Positions 53,470-63,000 of a stretch of DNA of 64,000 bases are shown here, piece by piece. Origin of the DNA: Bacteroidota bacterium (GTDB lineage: Bacteria; Bacteroidota; Bacteroidia; Chitinophagales; Chitinophagaceae); contig JAEWJK010000012.1 in the NCBI GenBank assembly GCA_023386555.1, positions 1 through 64,000 on the forward strand, in the 5' to 3' direction. How positions within the stretch are numbered: the first letter of the stretch is position 1; each line of letters opens with the position of its first letter. A program made the position numbers and the translations under genes. The notes under the pieces were generated by a model. The model saw only the letters and a list, made by a program, of their open reading frames with translations, did no database searches and was not told where the DNA came from.

Positions 53470-53601
53470 GGCAACTATATATATTCCTGGGACTAAGTAT
53501 TCTTTGCAATTAGGTTTACCGCAAAGAACGCTGAGAACGCAATGATACACGCAAAGTTTTGACCTTTGATGATCATTTGTTCCAACCGGTATATAGTTAC
53601 C
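53470..53601. mobile_element. MITE-like palindromic element, copy 2
   Basis: 132 bp. Left GGCAACTATATATATTCCTG and right (complement) GGTAACTATATACCGGTTGG agree with copy 1 ends. The flanking 8-bp direct repeat GATTTGAT (53462-53469, 53602-53609) is a target duplication different from that of copy 1. Interior contains TTTACCGCAAAGAACGC and ACGCAAAG, as in copy 1. Confidence 0.75.
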
Positions 53602-53659
53602 GATTTGATGAGCGTTAGACTCTTGGTGGATGAAAGATGGTATAGAGATGTTGTTGTGG

Positions 53660-53983
53660 CTAATAGAAATGCGGTAATACTACTTTGTTTGATTCGTTCG
53701 TGTTATAAACGAAGCCAGGTTTTATTGTCACCGGCATAATAGCGAAACCGATGGATTGCAGTTCGATTGTTTTGAAAGGCAGTTGATCGTCTTCTGCCTG
53801 ATCATCATCGTCTGTATGATCTGAGGCATAATGAATGTGAAGGAACTGTATTAAAGAGAGACCGGATTGTTTATTATGATCGTTGTAATGGTGTACCAGT
53901 ACAGGCAATTTCAATAACTGCCCCAAAGGCGTTTGGGTGAACAGAAGCATTGATATGAAGCATGTGCTGATGAGGGTTTTCAT
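53660..53983 (-). CDS. Small His/Asp-rich exported protein
   Basis: 107 aa from ATG 53983 (MKTLISTCFISMLLF). N-terminal hydrophobic segment then QLLKLPVLVHHYNDHNKQSG, FLHIHYASDHTDDDDQAEDD and a final part. Clusters of His and Asp suggest metal binding. I recall related small proteins near metal-efflux systems in Bacteroidota, but no efflux gene is visible here. Function unknown. Confidence 0.5.
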   Translation of the reverse strand: MKTLISTCFISMLLFTQTPLGQLLKLPVLVHHYNDHNKQSGLSLIQFLHIHYASDHTDDDDQAEDDQLPFKTIELQSIGFAIMPVTIKPGFVYNTNESNKVVLPHFY

Positions 53984-54162
53984 AACCGGAATAAAGTTAG
54001 CCATTGCGAACAGGCTATTTTATGACTTCTGACATATACGGGGTAGGGGGTTTGTAAAAGAACTGTCTTAAGCAATCATTGGCTGGGCTTATTGTGTTTA
54101 GTTCCAGTTTTGTTTTGTTGTTGCGACAATGTCAATTACAATGATGCAGTAATTTTGGTAGT

Positions 54163-54495
54163 ATGAGTGAAGTATTACAACAAAACGCTGCTATACTTGC
54201 ACGTTGTTCAACCGAGGCCAATGTTTGTAACCAGATCTTATCATTGAAACAATATGCTGCCTGCAAATACATAGTAACGGAAGATGATATTTATGGCGAT
54301 AATATCGGAGGCTCATCTGGTATTGAAGAACGACCAGCACTGCAAAGACTGATGCAGCAAGTTGAAGCCGGAAAGCAGTACAGTGTTGTGCTGGTGCAGG
54401 ATGAAAGCAGATTAGGTAAATCTCCCGAACGGGTTAAGGAAATTATAGATTGGTTTGGCCAAAGAAATATTCCTGTTCATTTTAGTAGAGCGTGA
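54163..54495 (+). CDS. Serine recombinase (resolvase) catalytic-domain protein
   Basis: 110 aa, matching only the N-terminal catalytic domain: AAILARCSTEANV (Ser of the YARCST-type motif), NIGGSSGIEERPALQRLMQQ and VVLVQDESRLGKSPERVKEII. The helix-turn-helix DNA-binding part is missing, as the frame ends at VHFSRA. It is either a truncated remnant or a stand-alone domain. The active-site Ser and Arg region are intact. Confidence 0.7.
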   Translation: MSEVLQQNAAILARCSTEANVCNQILSLKQYAACKYIVTEDDIYGDNIGGSSGIEERPALQRLMQQVEAGKQYSVVLVQDESRLGKSPERVKEIIDWFGQRNIPVHFSRA

Positions 54496-54591
54496 ATAGA
54501 CCTCACTGCAACCTCTATCCAAAAGAGAGGGGCTAGAAGAAAGGGCTAGAAATTATACTGCATATTCAACAACGCTGTTTATCTTCAATCC

Positions 54592-55488
54592 ATGGATTTT
54601 GGAAGAGTTCCCGAAGCGGAATTACATACAATTGATCTCTCATTGCCTAAAGATCCTGCAGGCAATAAAATAGTATTGGAGCAGGCTGGTAAAACAGATT
54701 CTCCCAAAATACTTGTGGGTTGTGCCAAGTGGGGCAGGAAAGAATGGATCGGAAAGATCTATCCGTTAAAAACCAAAGAAGCACATTTTTTTGATGAGTA
54801 TGTGAAGCATTATAATTCCATTGAATTAAATGCAACGCATTACCGTGTAAGTGTTCCTGATATTGTGAAATGGAATGCTAAGGTGGCGGGTAAGGATTTT
54901 TTGTTTTGTCCGAAAGTGCCGCAGAGTATTTCTCATTTCAGTTCTGCGTTTCAAAAGCCGGGTACACAGGATCAGCTGAATGATTTCCTGGCTGCTGTGA
55001 GTGAATTCAAAGAACACCTGGGACCTATATTCTTACAGGTGAGTGATAAGTTTGGTCCGAAGAAGAAAAAAGAACTGTTTGATTTTTTAGCAACACTTCC
55101 TCAAGATGTAAAATGGTTTTTTGAAGTAAGACATCCTGAATGGTTCTCAGAAACTGAACAGAAAGATTTGTTCAATACTTTATATCAACTCAATATCGGT
55201 TCAGTAATTACAGATACTGCAGGCAGAAGAGATTGTTGTCATATGCATTTGACCACTCCGTCAACTTTTGTTCGTTTTGTAGGCAATAGCCTGGATAAAA
55301 CAGATTATACAAGGATAGATGATTGGGTTAAGCGAATAAAGAAATGGCTGGATGCCGGATTGCAGGAACTGTATTTCTTTATGCATATGCATGATGAGGC
55401 TTATTCTCCGGAACTAAGTTTATACCTGGCAGAGCAGTTAAACAAAAAATGCAAGCTGGATGTGATAAAGCCCACATTCGTTTCTTAA
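54592..55488 (+). CDS. DUF72-domain protein
   Basis: 298 aa, cytosolic TIM-barrel-like. Conserved signature ILVGCAKWGRKEWIGKIYP, YNSIELNATHYRV and FLFCPKVPQSISH; later FFEVRHPEWFSE and VRFVGNSLDKTDYTRIDDW. YecE/DUF72 proteins are widespread with unknown function. An N-terminal extension of about 35 residues precedes the domain. The next gene's likely start is 63 bp after its stop. Confidence 0.9.
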   Translation: MDFGRVPEAELHTIDLSLPKDPAGNKIVLEQAGKTDSPKILVGCAKWGRKEWIGKIYPLKTKEAHFFDEYVKHYNSIELNATHYRVSVPDIVKWNAKVAGKDFLFCPKVPQSISHFSSAFQKPGTQDQLNDFLAAVSEFKEHLGPIFLQVSDKFGPKKKKELFDFLATLPQDVKWFFEVRHPEWFSETEQKDLFNTLYQLNIGSVITDTAGRRDCCHMHLTTPSTFVRFVGNSLDKTDYTRIDDWVKRIKKWLDAGLQELYFFMHMHDEAYSPELSLYLAEQLNKKCKLDVIKPTFVS

Positions 55489-55550
55489 TTGAAAAATGCT
55501 TGTTAATAAAACCGCTTCATTATCAATCTAGCTATTACTGTGGTACTTTC

Positions 55551-56324
55551 ATGGCTGACATGCTACGGCTACTTTTTTTAATCTTATTCTTTTCTATTGC
55601 AGGTATAAGCTCTTCACAGGTGCTTATACAGGGAAAGGTATTTGACATCAGCAAAAAAACTCCGTTAGAAGCTGTAGCTGTATTAACTAATAGCGGCAAA
55701 GGTGCTATAACCGATTCTTTGGGTAGATATACTTTAAATGCAAGAGAAACAGATACGATCTATTTTTCTTTCATGGGCAAGAACACTAATAAGTTCCCCG
55801 TTTCAGACATAAAAGATCATCTCAACTTCGACATCTCTATTCATGTGATGGCGAATGAACTTCCCGGAGTAACGGTGAAGAACAGGAATTATTTGCTGGA
55901 CTCCATCCAGAACAGAAAAGATTATGCAAAGATCTTCAACTATCGTAAGCCCACATTAAAGTTATCTACCAATCCGAATTATACACCAGGTGGTGTAGGT
56001 GCTGCATTCGATCTTACAGAGATCATTAATATGTTCCGGTTTAAACGTAACAGGCAAATACTTTCATTGCAGAAAAGATTATTGCAGCAGGAGCAGGATA
56101 AGTATATAGATAAACGATTCAGCAAACGATTCATCACGAAGATCACAAGCTTGAAAGAAGCATCACTGGATAGTTTTATGCTGTTTTATCGACCACCGTA
56201 TGAATTTTTATTAGCAGTAAATGATCTTGAATTGGGTGTGTACATTCAAAAATGTTACAAGCATTTTGAAGGAGTAAGAAAAGGAGAATTTGTAAGACCA
56301 CCTAAACTCGATACCATCTATTAA
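55551..56324 (+). CDS. Exported protein with carboxypeptidase-like regulatory domain
   Basis: 257 aa from ATG 55551 (MADMLRLLFLILFFSIAGIS, signal peptide). Residues about 25-110 form the CarboxypepD_reg-like/SusC-plug-like beta sandwich: VLIQGKVFDISKKTPLEAVAVL, TNSGKGAITDSLGRYTLNA. The rest is helical and charged (FKRNRQILSLQKRLLQQEQDKY). Found widely as periplasmic accessory proteins in Bacteroidota. Its stop overlaps the corA stop (convergent). Confidence 0.75.
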   Translation: MADMLRLLFLILFFSIAGISSSQVLIQGKVFDISKKTPLEAVAVLTNSGKGAITDSLGRYTLNARETDTIYFSFMGKNTNKFPVSDIKDHLNFDISIHVMANELPGVTVKNRNYLLDSIQNRKDYAKIFNYRKPTLKLSTNPNYTPGGVGAAFDLTEIINMFRFKRNRQILSLQKRLLQQEQDKYIDKRFSKRFITKITSLKEASLDSFMLFYRPPYEFLLAVNDLELGVYIQKCYKHFEGVRKGEFVRPPKLDTIY

Positions 56325-57412
56325 AACCATCCACGTCTCCTGAAAATGATGAGCATTCCGATTGGAATGATGAGCATTAAACCTACAGCAAGATAAAAGC
56401 CCCATTGCTGGTGTGCATAAGGAATAACATCGAAGTTCATTCCGAATATGCCGCCGATAACTGTTGCAGGAGCCAAAAGACAAGTAACGATAGCCAGGAC
56501 TTTCATCACTTCATTTGTCTTGAGGTTTACATTGCTGAGGTAGAGGTCCTGCATGTTCAACATCATATCACGATAGTTATCTGTAAGATCAGCAGCCTGA
56601 ACAATATGATCGTGTACGTCTTTAAAATACTTGGTAGTTCTTTCGCCTATGAGTTCCGATTCTGTTTTGATGATGTTGTAGATCATATCACGAACCGGTG
56701 TGATATTTCTTTTTAGTATGATGAGTTCTTTGCGTAGGCTGTTGATTCTTGCCAGTGATCTTTTATTGCTTCGGCGGATGATCTCTTCTTCGAGGTGTTC
56801 CAGTTTCTCGCCGAGTAGTTCCATCACTTCATAATAATGATCTACGATGGTATCTAATAAGGCATAACTTAAATAATCAGCACCACTGATACGGAGTTTG
56901 CTGTTGTTGATGCGAAGCCTCTCCCGAATAAGGTTGAATACATCTCTTGTTGCATCATCCTGGAAAGAGATAACAAATGATTCCCCTAAAACAATACTCA
57001 CCTGTTCTGTTTCAACGCAGGTTTTTTGTTTATCGAAATAGAGCATGTTGAGGAGGCAGAATAAAAGGCCATCGATCTCATCCATTTTAGGACGTTGGGC
57101 CATACTCAGTACATCTTCAATCAACAAGGGGTGGATGCCAAAATGTTTGCTGATCTTTTCAACATCTGCTTTACGAATGCCTTCGATGTTTATCCAGGTA
57201 GTTTTGGTGGTATCCCTGAATTGGAATGTTTCTTCGATGGTAGCGAATTCGAAAGTCTCGAGGCCGGCAGCATCGTATTCGTACACCTGTATCTTCACTT
57301 CTGAACTGTCTGTACGTTCGGGATTTACCGATTGGTTTACATGAAATATTTCTTTTGTACGACGAGTATTGAAATGCGGTAATAGAAAATTCAGGTATCG
57401 GCTTGTTCGCAT
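56321..57412 (-). CDS. corA: CorA-type magnesium/cobalt transporter
   Basis: 363 aa. Long N-terminal cytoplasmic domain, then two C-terminal membrane helices. The signature GIFGMNF lies at about residues 323-329 (GMN motif at the selectivity filter) between VLAIVTCLLAPATVIG and FYLAVGLMLIIPIGMLIIF. Pentameric channel for Mg2+ uptake. It ends in a basic tail RRRGWF. 4-bp stop overlap with the + strand neighbour, no terminator between. Confidence 0.95.
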   Translation of the reverse strand: MRTSRYLNFLLPHFNTRRTKEIFHVNQSVNPERTDSSEVKIQVYEYDAAGLETFEFATIEETFQFRDTTKTTWINIEGIRKADVEKISKHFGIHPLLIEDVLSMAQRPKMDEIDGLLFCLLNMLYFDKQKTCVETEQVSIVLGESFVISFQDDATRDVFNLIRERLRINNSKLRISGADYLSYALLDTIVDHYYEVMELLGEKLEHLEEEIIRRSNKRSLARINSLRKELIILKRNITPVRDMIYNIIKTESELIGERTTKYFKDVHDHIVQAADLTDNYRDMMLNMQDLYLSNVNLKTNEVMKVLAIVTCLLAPATVIGGIFGMNFDVIPYAHQQWGFYLAVGLMLIIPIGMLIIFRRRGWF

Positions 57413-57590
57413 AGCTGAAAGTTAGGATGCAAAAGGCCCTGAAAAAAATTTTTTAGACTGAGTAATGAATTGATAAATAAAATATTATTGCCTTATTGCT
57501 CGCTATTAACAAGCACTAAAATTTGACTGGCATAGTTTTCGGTTTTAAGCAGGCGTTAATCAAATTAACTTCATTTAAAGCCAATAATCT

Positions 57591-58319
57591 ATGAACACTC
57601 TTATCAGGAATGCTGCTACTGCAGCACTAGCTACGATCGTATTTTCAGCAGTTAATGCACAGGTAAAAGTTGGAGGTGCTGCAACATCTACCACTAAGGT
57701 AACCGCAAACACTACTAAAGCTACTAATGCAGCTACAGGTGCTACGAAAGCTGCAACCGGTGCAGTAAAAACAACTACCAAAGCTGCGACAGGAGCTGTG
57801 AAAACTACTACTAATGCAGCGGTGAATGCAAGCAAAAGTGCAAAGGTAAACGCAGCTGCAAATAGTGCATTTAATACTGCCACAACATCAACTACCACTA
57901 ATGGTGAAGTAAAAGTTGATGCAAATGTTGAAGCTGATGGAAGCAAGATCAAAGGAAAATCAGCAGAGGTAAAAGAAGTGGTTGTAACAGAAGCTCAATC
58001 TATCAAAGACAAAGCACAGGAAGAAAGAAAAGAGATTAAACCAGGATTGAACATAAGCAATAAAACAGAAGCGAATGGTACAAATGAGGCTACTGTAAAC
58101 GGTGGTGAAATAAGCACTAGCGGACAAACAGAAGTTACATCTGAAACTTCAGTAAAAGCCAATGGAAAAGCAGTAAAAGAAAAAGCAGTTGAAGCAAAAG
58201 AGAAAACAAAAGAAAAGGCAGTAGAAGTAAAAGAGAAAGTAAAGGATACTAAAAAGCCATCTGTAAAGGCTGAAGGTAAAGTTGAAGCAAAGGGAAAGGT
58301 TGCTGCAGGTAAGCAGTAG
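57591..58319 (+). CDS. Exported Ala/Thr/Lys-rich low-complexity protein
   Basis: 242 aa. Signal peptide MNTLIRNAATAALATIVFSAVNAQ. The N-terminal half is composed of near-perfect short repeats (TKAATGAVKTTTKAATGAVK), the C-terminal half of Lys/Glu/Val heptad-like repeats (VKEKAVEAKEKTKEKAVEVK). This resembles apolipoprotein/LEA-like amphipathic helices. Repeats are prone to length variation. A terminator follows. Function unknown. Confidence 0.6.
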   Translation: MNTLIRNAATAALATIVFSAVNAQVKVGGAATSTTKVTANTTKATNAATGATKAATGAVKTTTKAATGAVKTTTNAAVNASKSAKVNAAANSAFNTATTSTTTNGEVKVDANVEADGSKIKGKSAEVKEVVVTEAQSIKDKAQEERKEIKPGLNISNKTEANGTNEATVNGGEISTSGQTEVTSETSVKANGKAVKEKAVEAKEKTKEKAVEVKEKVKDTKKPSVKAEGKVEAKGKVAAGKQ

Positions 58320-58334
58320 TAAAACTATTATGAA

Positions 58335-58371
58335 AGGAGTTGCAGTAACCAGTATTGCAGCTCCTTTTTTT
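58335..58371 (+). terminator. Intrinsic terminator
   Basis: Stem GGAGTTGCA / TGCAGCTCC-type with T-run, 15 bp after the preceding stop and just before the next gene. Confidence 0.7.
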
Positions 58372-58383
58372 ATAACCAACACT

Positions 58384-59193
58384 ATGAAAAGGATCGTTAT
58401 TATTATATCGTTTGCATTTACTTCGGTAGTTGCATCTGCACAATCTGATTCGGCCAGTAAAAAGAATGTGTTTTCAGGCAGCATTAATTATCAATCACAG
58501 TTACATTTTTTTGGCAGAGTTGATACATTTAAAAGCAGTGGATTGTTTCCTATACTCGGCTATGAATTCAAGAATGGATTATATGCACAGGGAACAGCAG
58601 TGTTTGTTCAGAATGCAGCACAGCCATTTGACTATACCGGAGCATCAGTAGAGCTTGGATATAAGTTTCCGGAGAAAAAGAATTTTGAAGGAAACGTATT
58701 TGTGTCGAAGTTCTTTTATGAAGACCAGAGTACATTGGTTCAATCTGTTTTGCAGGCACAGACCGGTATTAACCTTTCGTACAAAAACAAGTATATTAAC
58801 ATAAATGGTGGCGCTGATCTTAAATTCAGCGATCAAACAGACATTGGGGTTACAGCAGGAATAGATCATTTATTTGTAACACCTATAAAAGGCTGGCAAA
58901 ATTCGGCTATAGCAATAATGCCTTCTGCTACACTAAATGCCGGAACGCAAAATTTTACCACAACCCATACAAAGCGTAATAATTTCTTAGGGCTACCGGT
59001 TACGGAAGAAAAAACCGAACAGGTAAAACGGTTTAATATTTTAGCCTATGAATTTTCAGCACCTGTAGTACTTGTCTCAGGTAAACTGAATGCTTACGTG
59101 GTGCCATCTTATGTAATACCACAGAATTTGGTCGTATCTGAAACAGGGGAAAACCTGTTTTATGTAACAGTAGGTGTAGGATTCAGGCTGTAA
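58384..59193 (+). CDS. Predicted outer-membrane beta-barrel protein
   Basis: 269 aa from ATG 58384 (MKRIVIIISFAFTSVVASAQ, signal peptide). Series of amphipathic strands (FSGSINYQSQLHFFGRVD, GASVELGYKFPEKKNF, GINLSYKNKYININGGADL) ending in a strand with terminal aromatic, FYVTVGVGFRL. Barrel-like; function unknown. Probably separated from the previous gene by the terminator at 58335-58371. Confidence 0.65.
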   Translation: MKRIVIIISFAFTSVVASAQSDSASKKNVFSGSINYQSQLHFFGRVDTFKSSGLFPILGYEFKNGLYAQGTAVFVQNAAQPFDYTGASVELGYKFPEKKNFEGNVFVSKFFYEDQSTLVQSVLQAQTGINLSYKNKYININGGADLKFSDQTDIGVTAGIDHLFVTPIKGWQNSAIAIMPSATLNAGTQNFTTTHTKRNNFLGLPVTEEKTEQVKRFNILAYEFSAPVVLVSGKLNAYVVPSYVIPQNLVVSETGENLFYVTVGVGFRL

Positions 59194-59289
59194 ATCAATG
59201 TTCCTGGTTCTGCATACCCCGGGTGTTTCGATAAACGAAATATCCGAGTGCTTAACAATTCGCTGCATTATTTGGTGTGAACAATTGGC

Positions 59290-59297
59290 TATTTTTG
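59290..59297 (+). promoter_or_regulatory. -7 box of nfu (TATTTTTG)
   Basis: Perfect TAnnTTTG 18 bp before the ATG at 59316; a TTTG at 59271-59274 could be the -33 element with short spacing. Confidence 0.55.
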
Positions 59298-59315
59298 TTC
59301 TATAAATAGTGCAGT

Positions 59316-59915
59316 ATGATAAAAACAGGTAACCCGGTGATCAGCATTTATACAGAGATGACGCCGAACCCCGAAACGATGAAGTTTGTAGCCAATAAGC
59401 TTTTATATCCAGGAAAAAGCATTGATTTTCCTGATGAAGCGGTTGCTGGTCCTTCACCTTTAGCCAAAGAACTTTTCAGTTTTCCCTTTATAAAAAGCGT
59501 TTTCATCGCCAGCAATTTTGTAACCCTTACCAAAACATCGGATACTGATGACTGGCATGATGTAATACCAACCATCAAGCAATTTTTGAAAGATTACCTG
59601 GAAGAAGGCAAGCCTGTAGTGAATGAGGAAGAGGTTGCTGCCATGAAACAGGAATCGTCGAACGTGGTTTCTGCAGATGATAATGATGTGGTTAAACGCA
59701 TTAAAGAATTATTGGATAACTACGTTAAACCGGCTGTAGAAATGGATGGGGGAGCAATACAGTTTAAAAGTTACGATGAAGGAGTGGTGAGTTTGATGTT
59801 ACAGGGAAGCTGTAGTGGATGTCCATCTTCTATGATAACATTAAAGGCCGGAATTGAAGGAATGATGAAAAGAATGATACCGGAAGTGAAAGAAGTAGTT
59901 GCAGAAGCAGAGTAA
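59316..59915 (+). CDS. nfuA: Nfu-type Fe-S cluster scaffold protein
   Basis: 199 aa, cytosolic. An Nfu N-terminal domain (EMTPNPETMKFVANK, about 14-100) is followed by the NifU C-terminal domain (about 120-195) with MDGGAIQF and the cluster-binding CSGC in QGSCSGCPSS. Delivers Fe-S clusters to target proteins such as quinolinate synthase. Terminator follows. Confidence 0.9.
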   Translation: MIKTGNPVISIYTEMTPNPETMKFVANKLLYPGKSIDFPDEAVAGPSPLAKELFSFPFIKSVFIASNFVTLTKTSDTDDWHDVIPTIKQFLKDYLEEGKPVVNEEEVAAMKQESSNVVSADDNDVVKRIKELLDNYVKPAVEMDGGAIQFKSYDEGVVSLMLQGSCSGCPSSMITLKAGIEGMMKRMIPEVKEVVAEAE

Positions 59916-59939
59916 ATTTTCCTATATAAACTCAGTAAG

Positions 59940-59976
59940 ACGCCGACATATCAAACTTGTCGGCGTTTTCTTTTTG
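59940..59976 (+). terminator. Intrinsic terminator
   Basis: 9-bp stem ACGCCGACA / TGTCGGCGT with 9-nt loop and T-run. Confidence 0.9.
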
Positions 59977-60015
59977 TGATATTCCGTACTTTTAAGGTCT
60001 TTACAAATAATTTAT

Positions 60016-63000
60016 ATGTCAAAATCTTTACGTCGCGTAGTGTTGATGCTATTATTATCAACAGTGGGTTTTACAGTATCCTTTGCCCAGAATAATAATT
60101 TTTGGCAGGATGTTTCAGAAAACAGTTTCACCAAAACGGAATCTCAAAAAAGACTGATCGTTCCCACAGTATCGAGGTCTTTAAAATTAGACACACAAGC
60201 TTTGTTGGATGCATTAAGATCTGCCCCGACAGAGTTCACAGCAACAGCACAAACAAATCCTTTGATATTATCGTTGCCAATGCCTGATGGAAGTTTCAGC
60301 AGGTTTGCTGTTGTGTTTTCTCCGATGATGGAACCAGGGTTACAGGCTGAATTTCCTAATATCAGAACCTATAACGGGCAAGGAATTGATGACCCTACTG
60401 CTACATTAAAAATGGATTGGACAGAATTTGGTTTTCATGCCCAGGTACGTTCTGCTTTTGCAGATAAGACATTTTATATAGATCCATATGTACAAGGAGA
60501 GACTACACAGTATATCTCTTATTTTAAGAAAGATCTTCCTGAAAAAAAACATATTGAAGAAGGAGTGATAGAAGAGCAGGTTGATAATATGGGTGACCTG
60601 GCAGCAAGAACAAATGCCGGTGTTTGTTTGGGATCTCAATTAAGAACGTATCGCTTAGCTGTTGCCTGTACAATGGAATATTCTGCAGCAGTAGGAGCCT
60701 CTACAGTGGCCCAGGCTTTATCTGCCATTGCAACAACGGTAAACAGAGTGAATGGAATTTTTGAAAGTGAATTATCTGTTCGTTTGGTATTAGTAAACAA
60801 TAATAGTGCTGTTGTTTTTGTAGGCTCAGATCCATTTAATGGGAATAATAATGCAAGCACTTTGATAAATGAAAGCCAGACTATAATTGATGCAAATATT
60901 GGAAACAACAATTATGATATAGGGCATACTTTCAGTACCGGAGCAGGTGGCTTAGCTCAATCTCCTGCGGTATGTTTAAATTCATCAAAAGCAAGAGGTG
61001 TTACCGGAAGTGACCAACCAACAGGAGATGCTTATGACGTTGACTTTGTGGCGCATGAGATTGGACACCAATTCGGCGGTAGCCATACTTTTAACGCAAC
61101 AACCGGTGGATGTGGAGGGTCAAACAGGAATGCCGCCAATTCTGTAGAACCCGGAAGTGGTATAACCATTATGGGGTATGCAGGATTATGTAATTCAAGC
61201 AATGATCTTGCAAATAACAGTATTCCATATTTCCATGCACAAAGTCAAAACCAGATTGGAACATATATTACCATAAGTGCCGGTTCAACCTGTGGTTCGG
61301 TTCAAAATACTTTTAATGCAATACCTGTTGTTAATGCAGGAGCTGACTATGTTATTCCCAAAGGAACACCTTTTATGTTAACAGGTTCTGCAACAGATGC
61401 AAATAATACAGAGGTGCTTACTTATAGCTGGGAGGAAATAGACAATGGAGGTGGTACTGGTAGTAACTGGAACTCAGGAAATAAGCCTTTCTTCAGATCA
61501 TTTGCGCCTAATCCTCATCCATACAGATCATTTCCATTATTATCCAGTGTAATAAACAACACGACCATTATAGGTGAGTTTATACCTTCAACAGCTCAAA
61601 CGTTGAATTTTAGATTAACAGCGAGAGATAATAGAGCAGGCGGCGCAGGAATTTGTTCTGATGATATGATCATTACAGTAGATGGCACTGCAGGTCCGTT
61701 TCAATTAACTTCACAATGGAGCCCTGAAACATGGACGGCCGGATCTCCTGTTGCCATTACATGGAATGTTGCAGGAACGAATGCAGCCCCAGTAAATACA
61801 GCGAATGTTTCTATTGCATTTTCTGCTGATGGTGGTTTGACGTTCCCCTATACTATTCTTGCCTCTACAGCTAATGATGGCAACGAAGTGATCACTGTTC
61901 CTTCTATTAAAACAAATAAAGGAAGAATCATGATCAAAGGAGCCAATAATGTGTTTTATAATGTAAACAGTGCCGACATAACGATCAGTACTTCCTGTAA
62001 CGCAGAAGGAGCTACCATTGCCCCAACCACCACTGTTACAGCGTTAACGGGTAGCGCTTCATTAAATTTGAATCTTTCACCGGAGTTTGCTACGCCATTA
62101 GCACCAAGTGGGTCACTTACATCTACAGACCCTGCATCTTCATTGGCTGTTTTTAATTCATCCACATCCAGCTGTCAAAGTTTTGGTGGTAATCCAACGA
62201 AGTATGATCTTTTTCCTTTTATTGTAACAACAACAGGCAATTATAATTTTGCCCTTAGTGCTCCAAGTGCTACGATGATGAATATTTATACAGGTTCATT
62301 TAATCCTGGCAGCCCTTGCGCTAACTTTTTAAAGTCAAACGGAACTTATAACGGTACGAATGTTAGCATTGCAACCAGCTACTCTCAGTTTCTTTCTGCA
62401 GGCCAAACATATGTTTTAGCAATAACTACATTCAGTGGTACCCAGCCATCATTGCCAGCCAATTATTCAGTAACCGTAACACCTCCTGCAGGTGGTAATG
62501 CTTATAGCGGCACTGGTATTTATACAAATCCAGGTGCCGGCTTCAGTTATTCTTATGTTGTAGTGAAGAATTCGACTAATAACATTGTACATATTGGATC
62601 ATCTGATCTCACCAATAGTTCAACTTTTACTCCGGCACAATACACTGTGTATGGATTATCACATGCAAGTTCCATTTCTAATCTCAGTTCTTATGTTGGA
62701 CAGTCATTAACCAACCTGCTGACTCAAATGCAGAATAATCCAACCACATTCTGTGCAAGCTTAAGTAAGAATAGTGTGACTGTAAATGTGACAGGAACAT
62801 TCCCTGTTCAATTCACAGCATTAAAAGCTCGTAAGAATGGAGAAAAAGTAAATCTTGATTGGGGAACTGTTACAGAACAAAACAGCAGCCACTTTACCGT
62901 TCAGCGTTCTGCTAACGGAACAGAGTTTGGTACAGAGATCGGAAGAGTACAGGCTGCAGGTAATAGTAATGCCCAGTTAAATTATCGTGCTGATGATATT

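Noticed and set aside
57575..57952. Hydrophobic, Val/Ala-rich frame on the minus strand
   Set aside because: It is the complement of the Ala/Thr repeat gene at 57591-58319; its regularity comes from that repeat.
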